From Azolla caroliniana (taxonomy: Eukaryota; Polypodiophyta), in contig JBHGNT010000013.1 in assembly GCA_043228905.1 (NCBI GenBank), forward strand, positions 18,352,001 through 18,416,000: DNA of 64,000 nucleotides, written 5' to 3'. This document shows, piece after piece, positions 1 to 10,889 of the stretch. The stretch's first letter is position 1; each line of letters opens with the position of its first letter. Below the pieces are notes generated by a model. It saw only the letters and a program-made list of their open reading frames with translations. It searched no databases and had not been told where the DNA came from. The position numbers were made by a program, and so were the translations under genes.

Positions 1-1
1 C

Positions 2-2070
2 AGAGTGAACTCAATGTCAGTCTCCTGCCCAACCAACACCTCCAAGTCTAAAGATGTATGGTTTGTTGACTCGGGTGTATCCAATCACATGACGTCTCAT
101 AAACATTGGTTCAGAGAGCTACGAAAGCTTGAATGACCCGGTTATGTGGAAACTACGGATGAAACAATTCGCGCCATTCAACATGTTGGTAATGTCCCAT
201 TCGATGAAGAGGGCTACATCAAGAACGTCTTGCATGTTTTGACAATAACTAATAATCTGTTCTCTATCGACTAGATTGTGGAACTAGGCATCCAAGTTCA
301 GTTCAATAACAAAGGATGCTTCATGGATAAGGAAGGCCGAATTATCACTCGTGGTCGAAGAGAAGGTTAGATGTTCATCCTCAATTCTCACGAGATGAAA
401 TCAGCAATGTTTGCCAAGGGCCATAGAGCAAACGTCAATATACAATTGTGGCACAAAAGGATCGGCCACTTCAAGCTCCAAAAACTCAAAGGAATGCAAT
501 CGGAAGGAGTCATCATCGGACTCCCAACCTTTACTAAGAATGAGATTGTAGGTGTATGCGAAGCCTACCGATTCCGTAAACAACACCGACAACCGTTCCC
601 AATGGAGAGGAACGTGAGCAAAGGGATCCTGGATGTAATATAATCAAACGTATGGGGACCAGCCCAAACGGCAACATCCAATGGTTGCCGATATTATGTG
701 ACATTCATTGACAACTTCTCTAGGCACACCTAAATATTCCCTATGCGGGAAAAGAGTGGTGTTCTTGCACTTCCAAAAGTTTAAAAACAAAGTAAAAAAG
801 GCAACCGATCGTCATGTACAATGCCTTCGATCGGATGACAGCAAAGAGTACTTCTCCGACGCCTTTACAACATACCTTCGACAAGAAGGAGTCCAACGGG
901 AGTTTACTTGCCGACACATACCTCAACAGAACGGAGTAGCTGAACGAAAGAACATGCATATACTCGATGTGGCAAGGGCAATGATGAATGAGAAACATCT
1001 ACGGAAATCATACTAAGTTGAAGTGACGAACCCGACCGTCTATCGAATGAATCATTGCATAGCATCCGGAGTGCACAATATTACCTCCCATGAGAGGTTC
1101 TATGGAAAGAAGCCAGATCTATCCCACGTCAGTATATTAGGCTCGATCGTGTACGTTTGTATTCCTGACGAGAAGTGGCAGAAGCTTGATCCTAAGTTAG
1201 AGAGATGTATCCTCGTGGGGTACTCGCTCGAACAAAAGGGGTATAGGTGCTTCAACCCCTCTACCAAGGAGGTACGAGTGAGTAGGGATGTCATATTTGA
1301 CGAATCGGCATCTTGATACATCACCGACTCAACTCCATCCGATCTAACCGAAACCGATTTCGACATAGATTCAGAGGAGGTTGATCATCTAAGGCTCACA
1401 ACAGAGGGAAGTCCAATCTCAACCAGGTTGAGTGGACCATAGGAGCCTCTGAGCGACCACAAGATCATGCATGTCACGACCAAGTTCAAAATTGGACAAA
1501 GGAAAGGCCAAAATGCCTGAGTACAAAGACTTAGATGGAAACGAATAATCTCACTCACTCGACAGTGAGTATGGTGGATTGGATGTTCCTATCATGAGGA
1601 CACCAGGAGCCAAGAAAGTGTTCACGAAGACAAGGGAACCACTACGTTGCTCCACCCAAGTAAAGAACATAGTTAGCCGATTTGGCGACAACAACTACAT
1701 GGCATATTACTATGCCTTTGTGATGAAGGTGGTGACAATTCTAGAACCAGAAAACTTTTCCGAAGCTGCTAAGGACCCGCGATGGGTTGAAGCGATGAAT
1801 GAGGAGATGCAAGCACTCTCCAAAAACGAGACTTGCGATCTCTTGCCCTCTTCACCCCACCAAAAGGTAATTGGATGCCGGTGGATATTCAAGGTGAAGC
1901 ACAATGTTGGCAACACTGTCAATTGGTATAAGGCTCGACTTGTAGCGAAAGGATATGCACACACACATGGGGTCGATTATGAAGAGACCTTTGCCCAAGT
2001 GGCAAAGATGACCACCATGCGGACCTTGATATCTTCACGAAGGCCCTAGGGTTGACAAGTTGCACTAGTT
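2..2070 (+). pseudogene. copia A pol remnant (PR, INT, partial RT, end of RNase H)
   Basis: Domains in order are: protease VDSGVSNHMTS near 70; GAG-pre-integrase LWHKRIGH near 450; integrase core from about 690, with CLRSDDSKEYF and QQNGVAERKN; the integrase C-terminal LVGYS and VSRDVIFDES blocks; and RT from about 1770 with CRWIFKVK and ARLVAKGYA. Stops interrupt KLE*PGY, ID*IVE, DVI*SNVWG, RHT*IFP and KSY*VEV. A frameshift lies near 750. RT stops at MTTMRTL and joins the RNase H end DIFTKAL. Most of these lesions recur in copy B, so they predate the split of the two copies. Confidence 0.88.
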
Positions 2071-2245
2071 TACGAAGAACCTAGGTCTTTCGGCCGCCAA
2101 CCAACCGAGCTTAAGGGGGAGTAAAGAGTAAGGAATGGGCCAGGAGCCCGCTTCCAGAATAGAGCAGTACAATCCAACTTGAACCCGACCCGAAGACCAA
2201 TGTGAACCAACTATTCAGCGATTGAAAGTTGCATTTCAAGGGGCT

Positions 2246-2577
2246 TGTTGAGAATCAAACTGAACTTCCCTAGTGTGGGATCACACCTTTGGAATACCCA
2301 AACGTGTGAACATTCCACCTCGGATCATAAACTAAGTGTCATAGAAGTTAAGTTCTATGACACATATTTAGTATGTAGTTAAGTCTCCACCTCTTTTTCA
2401 AGTGGTGGTTGTAGTGAGAGAACATAGAGAGAATGTGACTACATAAACACCTTCTCCTGGTCATTGTAATTGTTGGTCATTTTATTTTCTTGTCAATATA
2501 GTTTTACCATTTTCTCTCCCTCTCACACACACATACACACACTTTCTGCTAGACAGAATCATATTTGATTCTTTACA
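2246..2577 (+). repeat. 3' LTR of element A
   Basis: This 332-bp LTR starts TGTTGAGAATC and ends TTTACA. It aligns along its length with the 5' LTR of copy B at 40317, including the shared stretches around tcacacctttggaatacccaa and agttaagttctatgacac. It is bounded by a purine-rich stretch on the left and a GAAGAAA-rich repeat on the right. Confidence 0.85.
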
Positions 2578-2653
2578 TGAAGAAACCACTCGAAGAAAGA
2601 AGATGTTGAAGAAACTAGTCAAAGAAAGAAGATGTCAAAGAAACTAGTCGAAG
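2578..2653. repeat. 28-bp GAAGAAACTAGTCGAAG-type tandem repeat
   Basis: Nearly three imperfect copies of a 28-bp unit built on gaagaaactagtcgaag and aaagaagatgt separate the LTR of A from the LTR of C. Related sequence continues the R repeat at 51640-51800, and the left flank of copy B ends in the same kind of sequence. This suggests the ancestor of A and B inserted into an R repeat. Confidence 0.7.
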
Positions 2654-3085
2654 TGTTGAGAGATCAAGCTCAACTTAGTTTAGTTATTTAGTCAACCATG
2701 TAACTTCGTAGTTACCTAGATAGAATCGAGTTAGGCCTTAAATAGGACCTTGTACTTAAGTGGGATATTCTAGATCCTCCACTCCTAAGTACATTTAATA
2801 TAGGACTTACACCTTAGTACCTATATTCTAATCACACATGTGCACCTTTGCACATAAGATGTATATATACCTCATTGTGGGTATTTTTGTATTTGATGAT
2901 GATGATGATGCTAATTTAATATAGAGTTAATCATCCCCCATCTTGTGTTGTTCATAAAGTGTTAACTTCTTCTCTCTCTCTTCCTCTAACACACATACAC
3001 ACACATATCACTTAATCTTCCGCTTATCAACTAATCACATAATTAGGTACTAATTAACCCGTAGTTAATCACCTAATTCTTAACA
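2654..3085 (+). repeat. 5' LTR of element C
   Basis: This 432-bp LTR starts TGTTGAGAG, ends TTAACA and is followed directly by a primer-binding site. A TATA-like stretch (tgtatatatacc) sits near 2870, the likely core promoter. A GATGATGATG run lies near 2897 and a CT/CA-rich stretch near 2972-3005. Confidence 0.87.
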
Positions 3086-3097
3086 TGGTATCAGAGC
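3086..3097 (+). other. primer-binding site of element C (initiator Met-tRNA type)
   Basis: TGGTATCAGAGC directly follows the LTR. This is the standard plant copia primer-binding site, complementary to the 3' end of initiator methionine tRNA. Confidence 0.9.
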
Positions 3098-3209
3098 ATG
3101 TAGTTTAGTATATCCACTAAGCCCACCCGACTTTGTGATTGTGTGTTCGAGACGCCGACGAGAAAATCCGGCTATCGGCTACCTTAATGCTGGTACGTAG
3201 TACGTCTAC

Positions 3210-4321
3210 GTGACCGAAGGAAGGAAAGTAAAAACAGAAGACACGACAATCAACATGAACACGCAAATGGGTAGCTCGCTCCCTAGTGAAAAGCTAGACC
3301 GGAGCAATTATTCATCTTGGGAGTACAAGATGAACCAATACCTTGTCGGCCAAGGGTATTGGAGCTACATCAACGGCTCTCAAGAAAATCGACCCGACCC
3401 AAAGAACGCCGACTACTCAACATGGGAGCAAGAGGCTAGTCGAGTCATGTATTACTTGGCAACATGTGTCCACGACAACATGCTTAGACACATTCTAGAC
3501 ACCAAGACGCCTAAAGAAGTGTGGGCGAACTTAAAGAAAATTTTCGCCGCCAACATGACCGCCCGAAAGCTTCAACTCCGACAAGAGTTGAACAGCATTC
3601 GGAAAAAAGATATGTCTGTGTCGGACTACACCGCCAAGATCAAGAGCATTTGCGACTCTCTTGGCTCCATCAACATAATCATCGACAAAGATGAGATGGT
3701 TCAAGTATGCTTGGGCAGCCTTGCACAACGATTCGACTCGTTAAGGATGACAATCTTGGCAAGGGAAAACCCTCCTTCGTTCTTCAACCTTCAATAAATG
3801 CGAATGGTCAAACAGAACCACATCCAAACCAATACGAAGATGTCGGAAGGACAAATATTCTTCTCAAGTTATGACAGTGGCCAAGAACGAGGTCACGGCG
3901 GTAGAAGAGGTCAATTCGGCCCATCACACGAAGGGAGCTCAAACCTTCACGGAAGCCATCGAGGAACCTTTGGAAGAAGGGGGAGCTTCCATGCCGAACA
4001 AGGTCGGCAAACGAGGCTTGCAACATGCAACTATTGCGGCAAAATCGGCCACCGTGAATAGGAGTGTTAAAAAAGAAGAAGCGAGTCAAATTCAAGAAGT
4101 CAACAACGCACGAATTACGCCACCAACTCCGAATACGATGACTACGGCGGACTATTCGTAATGAGGCATAGAGCGAACTCTGTATCGGCCTCCGACTCCA
4201 CAAGCACCTGCAATTCGGAAGATATGTGGTTCGTCGATTCCGGCGCCTCACATCACATGACATCCCACAAAGAGTGGTTTAATGACTTGCGTACACCAGA
4301 TGGACCCGGCTACATAGAGAC
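3210..4321 (+). pseudogene. copia C gag and start of protease
   Basis: The gag (UBN2-type) is open for about 195 codons, then has a stop after PPSFFNLQ. The RNA-binding part follows, with an R/G-rich stretch and a zinc knuckle CNYCGKIGHRE*EC (C-x2-C-x4-H-x4-C broken by a TAG). A frameshift lies in the A-run near 4070. The reading then enters protease, MWFVDSGASHHMTS near 4222, with the catalytic DSG intact, and is cut by the D LTR. A Met upstream of the conserved NTQMGS start was taken as the start; translation may begin at the MNTQMGS methionine (3255). Confidence 0.87.
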
Positions 4322-4678
4322 TGTAAAAAGTAGCGTGCGGAAACAAGTATGAAGACCGAACAGAAGGAAGGAAACTCAGGTTTAATGGAGAGCTTGAGCT
4401 TACGCAGTATACGCGGGAGAGACAGAGAGAGAGAAAAACACAAAAAAACTATATTCAACACTCTATTCACCACTCTGTATACATATATGTGTTCCATGAA
4501 CACTTCTATATAAGTCCTCGAACGACTGACCGTACTTCAATGCTCTTTAAGAGCTCCTACACTAACTCCCAAATATATTCCTCACGGAATATCTTTCCTA
4601 ACGGCCTCCCGGTTTACGCACTCGGCCTAATCGATCGGTCCCAACCGATCCAGCCGATGTTGAGCTTGTCTCTCAACA
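4322..4678 (-). repeat. 3' LTR of element D (left end)
   Basis: On the minus strand it starts TGTTGAGAG and ends TTTTTACA. It lacks a ~24-bp segment (tcctcggcttcttcagccgat on the plus strand) that is present in the LTRs at 9266 and 16199, and it differs from them at many other sites. It has its own TATA-like stretch (tatataag near 4510). The polypurine tract TTGAGGGGGAG abuts it at 4679. Confidence 0.87.
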
Positions 4679-4807
4679 CTCCCCCTCAAGCTCAACTCGA
4701 GGCTCTTCGGGATCCTCGGGCTCACAACTCTGGTTCCTCCTGGCTTCACGCCTCGCTCGCGCTCCTCGACCTATTCGACTCCGCCCACTTCGACACTTCC
4801 GGTCGGC

Positions 4808-5235
4808 TTATCTGCTCATGCGGCCCTTATCAGCTCTTCTACTGTTGCGGTGTTGACGCTTCTCCTGCTGCCTTTTCTTCCGCTTGGGCCTCGGTTGATT
4901 CAACGTATCTAAATCAAACATCCGAACCGACTCGGCTACCTCCGATCGGTTTTCGCTCTCGTCCGAGTTGGCTGTCTCCAACTCATCTTCGGTCTTTTCG
5001 CCCTCCATGGCGTCATCTTCCCCATGCGTGGTTGGCTTCGGCTCTCTCCTTCGACTGCTCCCCTTCTGTCCGCTTCCGGACTTTTGCGCGGGTCCGCCCT
5101 TGGCTTCTTCAGCCGATCCGAAGTCGAACTGGACAACCGAGTTAACAACCGAGTCAACCGACTCAGTGTCGCAGCCTCCGCTCCTTTCCTGTTGCTTTAC
5201 TTGGTCGTTCAGGACTGTTCTCCCCCTCAAGTTGG
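4808..5235 (-). other. charged C-terminal extension downstream of RNase H in D
   Basis: After RNase H the frame passes VPNLRGR, where the LRG codons read TTGAGGGGGAGA, a sequence that looks like a polypurine tract. It then continues for about 140 residues rich in Ser, Glu, Lys and Arg and ends in a basic block (RPKRKKRQQEKRQHRNSRR) resembling a nuclear localisation signal. Copy F carries a homologous extension with an extra SAEEAEG repeat. In many plant copia elements RNase H ends at LRG, with the LTR starting at once. Here a second tract, TTGAGGGGGAG, adjoins the LTR about 550 bp further on. No known domain was recognised. Confidence 0.75.
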
Positions 5236-8200
5236 GCACGTCGAGGTGACACAATCCGAGCGCACTCGAGAATTGCCGCAACTTGTCCAGACCAAGAGGC
5301 TTTGTGAAGATGTCGGGAGTCTGCCGATCTGTCGGCACATACTGAAGTTCGACTTCACCGGAAAGGACACGCTCACGGACGAAATGGTAATGCACCTCAA
5401 TGTGCTTGGTCCGTGCGTGGAAAACGGGGTTTTTCGCGAGCTGGATGCTGTTGACATTGTCCCAGTAGATCGTCGTCGGATCTGACACCTCCACCTGTAG
5501 GTCCTTAAGTAGCCGCTTCAACCATATGGCTTCGCATGTCGCGACAGCTGCTCCTCGGTACTCAGCTTCGGTGCTCGACAGTGCAACTGTCGGCTGCTTC
5601 TTACTGCTCCACGCGATCGCGGCACTCCCGAGGGAGAACGCGTATTCGGACGTGGATCGGCGATCGGCGGCGTTGCCAGCCCAATCAGCATCGGTGTAGT
5701 CGACTAACTGCACGGCTGCACCGGTCCGATATAGCAGTCCCCGGTCCTTAGTGTCGTTGACATACCGAAGTATGCGTTGCGCACACTGAAGGTGCTCCTC
5801 GGTACGTCGCGCCATGAACTGACTGATCACTCCGACCGGATAACTGAGGTCGGGTCGGGTGATGGTCAAGTACATGAGGCTTCCGACAATTTGTCGGAAA
5901 CTCGTCGGGTCGCATACCTTTCCCGTATCGGGACGAAGCTTGACGGTTCTGTCCAGAGGAGTCGAGACGGACTTACAGTCGGCCATCCCGAATTTGAAGA
6001 GCATACTCAGCACGTAATGACGTTGGCTGATCAATATGTCTTTGAGGGTACGGATCACTTCGATCCCGAGGAAGTAATGAAGGTCCCCCAGATCCTTCAT
6101 GTCGAACGATGCCGCAAGCTGGAGCTTCACGCGGTCGATTTCACCTAGGTCGGCGCCGGTGATGACCAAGTCATCAACATATAGTAAAATACTAACCGGT
6201 CCGAGTCGACCTTTCCGGATGAACAGGGAAGAGTCCGATTTTGACATGACGAAGCCCATCCAATGCAGTTGTTACGCGATCTTCGCGTTCCAGGCACGCA
6301 GGGCTTGCTTCAGTCCGTAAAGGGACTTCTTCAGTCGGCATACTGCCGAGGAGTTCGTTCCGGAGTGAAATCCGGGCGGTTGTACCATGTACACTTGTTC
6401 CTCAAGGTCACCTTGCAGGAACACATTCTTTACATCCATTTGATGTAGGTGCCACCCCTTGGCCGCGGCTACGGCGAGCAAAACACGGACGGTCGTCATT
6501 TTCGCGACCGGCGCAAATGTCTCATCGTAGTCGATGCCGTGTTTCTGTGCATAGCCCTTTGCCACTAGCCGAGCCTTGTACCGGTTGACCGAGCCATCGG
6601 TGTTGTACTTGACTTTGTACACCCACCTACACCCGATCGGTTTTACCCCTCTTGGTGCATCAACCAGGTCCCAGGTCTCGTTCTCCGCCAATGCGTGCAT
6701 CTCTTCCTCCATCGCGGCACGCCAATTCGGGTCTTTAGCCGCTTCTGCGTAGCTCTCCGGCTCACGCACTTCTGCTACACGGGTCATGTACGCATAATGA
6801 TGCACCATGTACTCGTTGTATCCGAACAGCAAAACAGGATTCTTTTGGCGGGTAGATCGGCGTAATCTCACATTAGCCGATGTCGAGGCCTTCTCGGTCG
6901 AAGCGGTCTTCATCTTTAAAGACCCATCACCGGTTCTCTCGGATTCAGACTCAAGTCGGTCTGACTCGTTCCTTTCCGTGCCGGAATCCGACACCTTCTT
7001 CCTCCCTTTCTCTTTGCACGTAATCCGTCTCCTCGGCTTCCTACGCGGGGAATGCACGGCCGAGTCTCCACTACTCGCCGGCTCTTCATCGGACTAGTCG
7101 TACCGACTCAGTCGTCCAATCGGTCCACTTAACCGGAGTGAAATCAGACTCTCTTCGCGGGTCTCGATTTCGGGCTCATCCGGAGGCATCTCGGCCTCGC
7201 TGACCTCATCGTCAGAGCTCGGATTGGAGTCGAGTTTCGTAGTCGGGGGCAGGTACCAGGACGCGGACTCGTCAAACACAATGTCGCGGCTGACACGCGC
7301 TTGTTTGGTGCGAGGGTTATAGCACTTATAACCCTTCTGCTCGTCCGAGTAACCGACCAAGATGCATTTCTCGGCCTTTGCGTCCAGCTTCCTCCTTTTC
7401 TCCTTCGGTATATGCACATACGCAATGCTACCGAACACCCTCAAGTGTCGCAAGTTCGGCTTCGTTCCGAAATATAGCTCGTGTGCCGACACTTTGTCTC
7501 CGATCCGGTTCTGGATGTATACCGCGGTCCTTACCGCCTCGGCCCAATAGAACTTGGGCAAGCTCTTCTCCTCCAGCATTGCCCGTGCCGCTTCCAGAAC
7601 TGACCGATTCTTCCTCTCGCCAACGTTGTTCTGCTCCGGCATGTATCTGCAACTGAATTCGCGCCGAATTCCCATTTGTTGTAGATAACCGTTGAATTGA
7701 CCGGAAAAGTACTCTTTCCCACCATCCGACCGCAGGCACTTGATCTTTCATCCCGTTTCCATTTCCACGAACCCTTTGAGGTTCCGGAAACAGTCGAAGA
7801 CTTCGCTCTTCCTCTCAATGAGGTAGATCCACGTGTGCTGCGTGTGGTCGTCGATGAAGGAGACGAAATATCGGCTCCCGGCAAGACTAACGTTTTGTGC
7901 CGGCCCCCATACATCGGAGTGTATAAGGTCGAGCTTGTTCCGGCTCCGGTTTCGCTCGTTGGGGAAGGGAAGTCGGTGTTGCTTCCCGAGCTGGCAGGCT
8001 TCACAAATTTGTGCCTTTCGGCCACTAAATTTGGGCAATCCGAACACTACCTGTTTCGATTGCAGATCTTGAAGCCGCTGGTAGTTGACGTGGCCTATCC
8101 GTTTGTGCCACAAGTCGATGTCCGACTCGGCTTTTCTTCCCTTCGCGAACATTGCGGTGCCGCCGTCAGTGGAGTCGAGGATGAACATCCTCCCATCTCT

Positions 8201-9193
8201 GCGCCCTTGCGCAATCACACGGCCTTCTTCCTCAATGAGGCACCCGAGACCATTCTCCGTCTCTCCCGGAATTTCGGCGTACTGCGATCGCTGCCGATTT
8301 CCCTTGTCGGTATGTCCGGAACCGTTCCCGGAACCGGTTCTCTCCGAATTGGCGCGCTTTTTCCAGCACTCACTTTCCCTGTGGCCTTTCTTGCCACAGT
8401 ACCAGCACTCCGTGATGGCCTTCCCTTGCCGGTTCTCATCGCTTCGACTCCCCCTATTTCCGGAGGGTCCGGAGTTGCTGTCGGCATCACTTCGATGCCT
8501 TCTTCCTTGATCTCGTCGGCCGCTTCCATTGTGTACCAACTCGCCTCGTCCGCCACGACCATGGGGCCTTTCTCCCTCCGTGTACAACATCTTGCTATCG
8601 GTGTGCGTGCTTGTCGACGCACCCGCGTGGTTCTCCTCTACCGGGAGTATCGGCTGTAAGTAGAAAAAGGACGGCGTATTCTCCCGGCTACACACAGCCG
8701 TTCGGAACGCTCCGAACTTCGACGCCAAACCTCCGAGACAGATCTGGACCATCTCGCTCTCCTCAATGTTCACCTCTATGGAGGCGAGGGAGTCGCAGAT
8801 ATCCTTGATCTTCGAGGTATAGTCCGCCACCGACAAGTCGCGTTGTCGTAGGTTGCTCAACTCCTGTCGGAGCTGAAGCTTCCTAGCTGTGGTGCTCGCG
8901 GCAAAAATCTTCTTCAGATTTTCCCACGCACCCTTCGGCGTCTTTGCATCCCGAACATAGCTCAATAGCTGTTCGCCCACACATGACGCGAAGCAGTATA
9001 AAACCCTGCTTGCCGATTGTTCCCACGACGGGAAGTCTCTGTGTGTCGATTCGGGTGCCGCGTCATTAGCTCCTTCGACATAACTCCAATAGGCATGGCC
9101 GAGCAGGTACTGGTGCATCTTGTAGGAGGAAGACGCGTAGTTGGTTCTGTCGAGCTTCTCTGTTGGAAGCGAGGTCGCCATGCCTCTATCCAT
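4808..9193 (-). pseudogene. copia D gag-pol: one 1461-codon frame with three stops, protease missing
   Basis: A single frame runs from MDRGMATSLPTEKLDR to a TAA at 4808, interrupted only by TGA (7748), TAG (7094) and TAA (6272). Order: UBN2 gag; zinc knuckle CWYCGKKGHRESEC; GAG-pre-integrase LWHKRIGH; integrase (FIDDHTQHTW, PEQNNVGERKN); RT ([19 protein letters not shown]); RNase H (YTDADWAGN, ALSSTEAEY, DIFTKPLG). The protease domain is absent: zinc-knuckle tail ENGL joins GCLIEEEGRV in frame. At the three stop positions, copy F reads CGA, CAG and CAA, so all three are C-to-T changes. RNase H is followed by a ~150-residue charged extension. Without protease it could not process its own polyprotein. 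Confidence 0.92.
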
Positions 9194-9253
9194 CGTTCTT
9201 CTTGTTCTTCTTCGTCAAGCTGTGTCGGCTGCAGAGAGGTTCTCAACCCTCGC

Positions 9254-9265
9254 GCTCTGATACCA
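9254..9265 (-). other. primer-binding site of element D
   Basis: TGGTATCAGAGC on the minus strand directly follows the end of the 9266-9652 LTR. This identifies that LTR as the 5' LTR and fixes the element's direction. Confidence 0.92.
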
Positions 9266-9652
9266 TGTAGAAAGTAGCGTGCAGAAGCAGGTATGAAGAC
9301 AGAACAGAGGAAGGAAACTCAGGTTCAATGGAGAGCTTGGGCTTACACGGTATATGCGGGAGAGACAGAGAGAGTAGACACAAAAAACTATATTCAATAA
9401 TAATACTCAAGTCTGTACATAAGACGTGCTCAATGAACACTTTTATACAAGTCCTGGAAGGACTGACCGAAGTACTGACAGTACTTCAATGCTCATTAAG
9501 AGCTCCTACACTAACTCCCAAATATATTCCTCACGGAATATCTTTCCTAACGACCTCCCGGTTTACGCACTCGGCCTAACCGATCGGTCCCAACCGATCC
9601 GGTCCTCGGCTTCTTCAGCCGATCTGGCCGATGTTGAGCTTGTGTCTCAACA
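9266..9652 (-). repeat. 5' LTR of element D (right end)
   Basis: This 387-bp LTR starts TGTTGAGACAC and ends TTTCTACA on the minus strand, with a TATA-like TATAAAAG at 9440-9447. It is nearly identical in reverse complement to the LTR at 16199-16585 (same length, same 24-bp segment, same internal blocks) and more diverged from the LTR at the other end of its own element. It is followed by GTTCT, the complement of the AGAAC that follows the 16199-16585 LTR. Confidence 0.88.
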
Positions 9653-9657
9653 GTTCT
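9653..9657. other. left copy of the displaced target-site duplication (GTTCT, i.e. AGAAC)
   Basis: This abuts the start of the 9266-9652 LTR. Its complement AGAAC abuts the end of the 16199-16585 LTR. On the E reading frame the two ends meet at SLHEN and NHTYELVE, so they represent a single insertion site. Confidence 0.8.
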
Positions 9658-9941
9658 CATGCAGGGAATCCATCTCATCCTACATGGCACTTAACCATTT
9701 GCGGTTGTGGGTGTCATCCTTCGCTTCTTCGAAGCTTTCCGGCTCTCCCTCATCGATCAACAACACATGCTCTGAATCCGGAAATCTTCGGGGGCCCTTC
9801 TCTCTCTGAGGGGATATCTCCGTCTTTGGCCTTCGGCAACCGGCTCCACTATTTGATCTTCATCCAAATCCTATTCGGGGTCCTGGCCGGTTCCAGTTCC
9901 AGCTTCCTCTGCTTCTTCTTCTGCCGGTTCGGTATCCTCAC

Positions 9942-10135
9942 CGCTCCGGCATGTGACTTCGTGTCCACTTGACATACATCAGTATGCACCAACTCCAGTG
10001 GTGCATTACATCTCATCGGTGGCCTCGATCGGAAGGAGGTCCGGTTTTGTTTACCGGCCAGACAATCAGTGCACTTCTCCAAGTGCACGTTCTTCACTGG
10101 AATGAGATTGTCGTCTGCAAGCCTCTTCATCCCCT
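9942..10135 (-). repeat. 194-bp direct repeat, copy 1 (misplaced)
   Basis: By eye this is identical to 10890-11083. It encodes MKRLADDNLIPVKN to VDTKSHAGA of the E polyprotein, but here it sits in the linker between integrase and RT, where it does not belong. The lack of differences implies a duplication young relative to the divergence of the elements around it. Confidence 0.88.
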
Positions 10136-10889
10136 CCTCACCGTAACCGGCTAGTTACTCGAGTGTCAACCGGTCTCTTGCCGGTTGGGTCTGCTCATCG
10201 TAGAATCGATCCTTACCGGTCGACTCGGAGTTCATTATCTTCTTCTCCGACTCCCAGTCGGCGAGAGTCTTGTCCTCCATGAAGATAATATCTCGACTCC
10301 GGAATACCTTCTTGTCGGCCGGGTTCCACACTCAGTAGCCAAACTCATCGTCGCCGTAACCGAGGAATATGCATGGCCGGGTCTTCGGATCTAGTTTTCC
10401 TCTCCGGTCCTTAGCTACATGCACATATGCAAGACACCCGAATACCTTCATATACCGGTAGGACACTTCCTTACCGGTCCAGACTCTCTGTGGTGTGTCT
10501 CCGTCCAAGGGTACTGAGGGTGATCTGTTTATCACATATGTCGCCGTCGACAGTGCCTCAGCCCAAAAAGTCTTGGGTAATTTTGCATGTGTCAGCATAC
10601 TCCAGACCCTCTCCATTATGGTCCGGTTCATCCTCTCGGCCAGCCCGTTCAGTTCCAGCGTCTTCGGCACGCTAAATTCGAGCCGGATTCCCTTCGAGCG
10701 ACAATACTCCCTGAATTGCCCCTGGTATTCTCCTTTGTTATCTGCTCGAACCGCCTTCAGCTTCCGGCCGGTTTCTCTTTCCACTCTCGCGTGGAGCTCT
10801 TTGAAGACGGATAACACCTGATCCATTGTCTTCAACGGTGTGGCCCACAGCTTCCGGTTGTGGTCATCTATGAACGTCACAAAGTACTA

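Larger units (their letters stand above)
1..2577 (+). mobile_element. Ty1/copia element A, 5' end outside the window
   Basis: This is the 3' part of a copia retrotransposon. It runs from the protease region (VDSG motif) through GAG-pre-integrase, integrase and the first part of reverse transcriptase, and ends in a 3' LTR. The rest of RT and nearly all of RNase H are missing: the reading jumps from the RT motif around MTTMRTL straight to the end of RNase H (DIFTKAL). Copy B at 40.3-43.7 kb has the same junction. A polypurine-like tract (aaggggga) lies about 125 bp before the LTR and a second one (caagggg) directly before it. The element is dead, with many stops and one frameshift. Confidence 0.9.
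2654..4321 (+). mobile_element. Ty1/copia element C, 5' portion
   Basis: This is a copia element with 5' LTR, primer-binding site, gag, zinc knuckle and the first part of protease. It ends exactly where the D LTR begins (GAGAC|TGTA). The rest of its pol is not in the window. Its gag is close to those of A, B and D (start NTQMGSSLPSEKLDR), so all four belong to one lineage. Loss of its 3' part fits the inversion proposed for 4.3-16.6 kb. Confidence 0.88.
4322..9652 (-). mobile_element. Ty1/copia element D, structurally complete, minus strand
   Basis: The unit has LTRs at both ends (4322-4678 and 9266-9652), a primer-binding site beside the right one, a polypurine tract beside the left one, and a single internal reading frame. 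The LTRs are not a matched pair: they differ in length (357 and 387 bp) and diverge clearly. The right LTR is instead nearly identical to the LTR at 16199-16585. No target duplication links the two ends (GAGAC on the left, GTTCT on the right). The element is therefore probably a recombinant of two D insertions. Confidence 0.9.

Noticed and set aside
7697-8659. 320-codon plus-strand reading, one of several long readings opposite element D
   Set aside because: It is antisense to the gag/integrase of D. The GC-rich coding strand lacks stops in other frames, and the translation has no motif.
4322-9652. Treating D as a simple single insertion into C
   Set aside because: The flanking 5-mers do not match (GAGAC against GTTCT), the two LTRs are not each other's closest relative, and the right flank is half of element E, not C.
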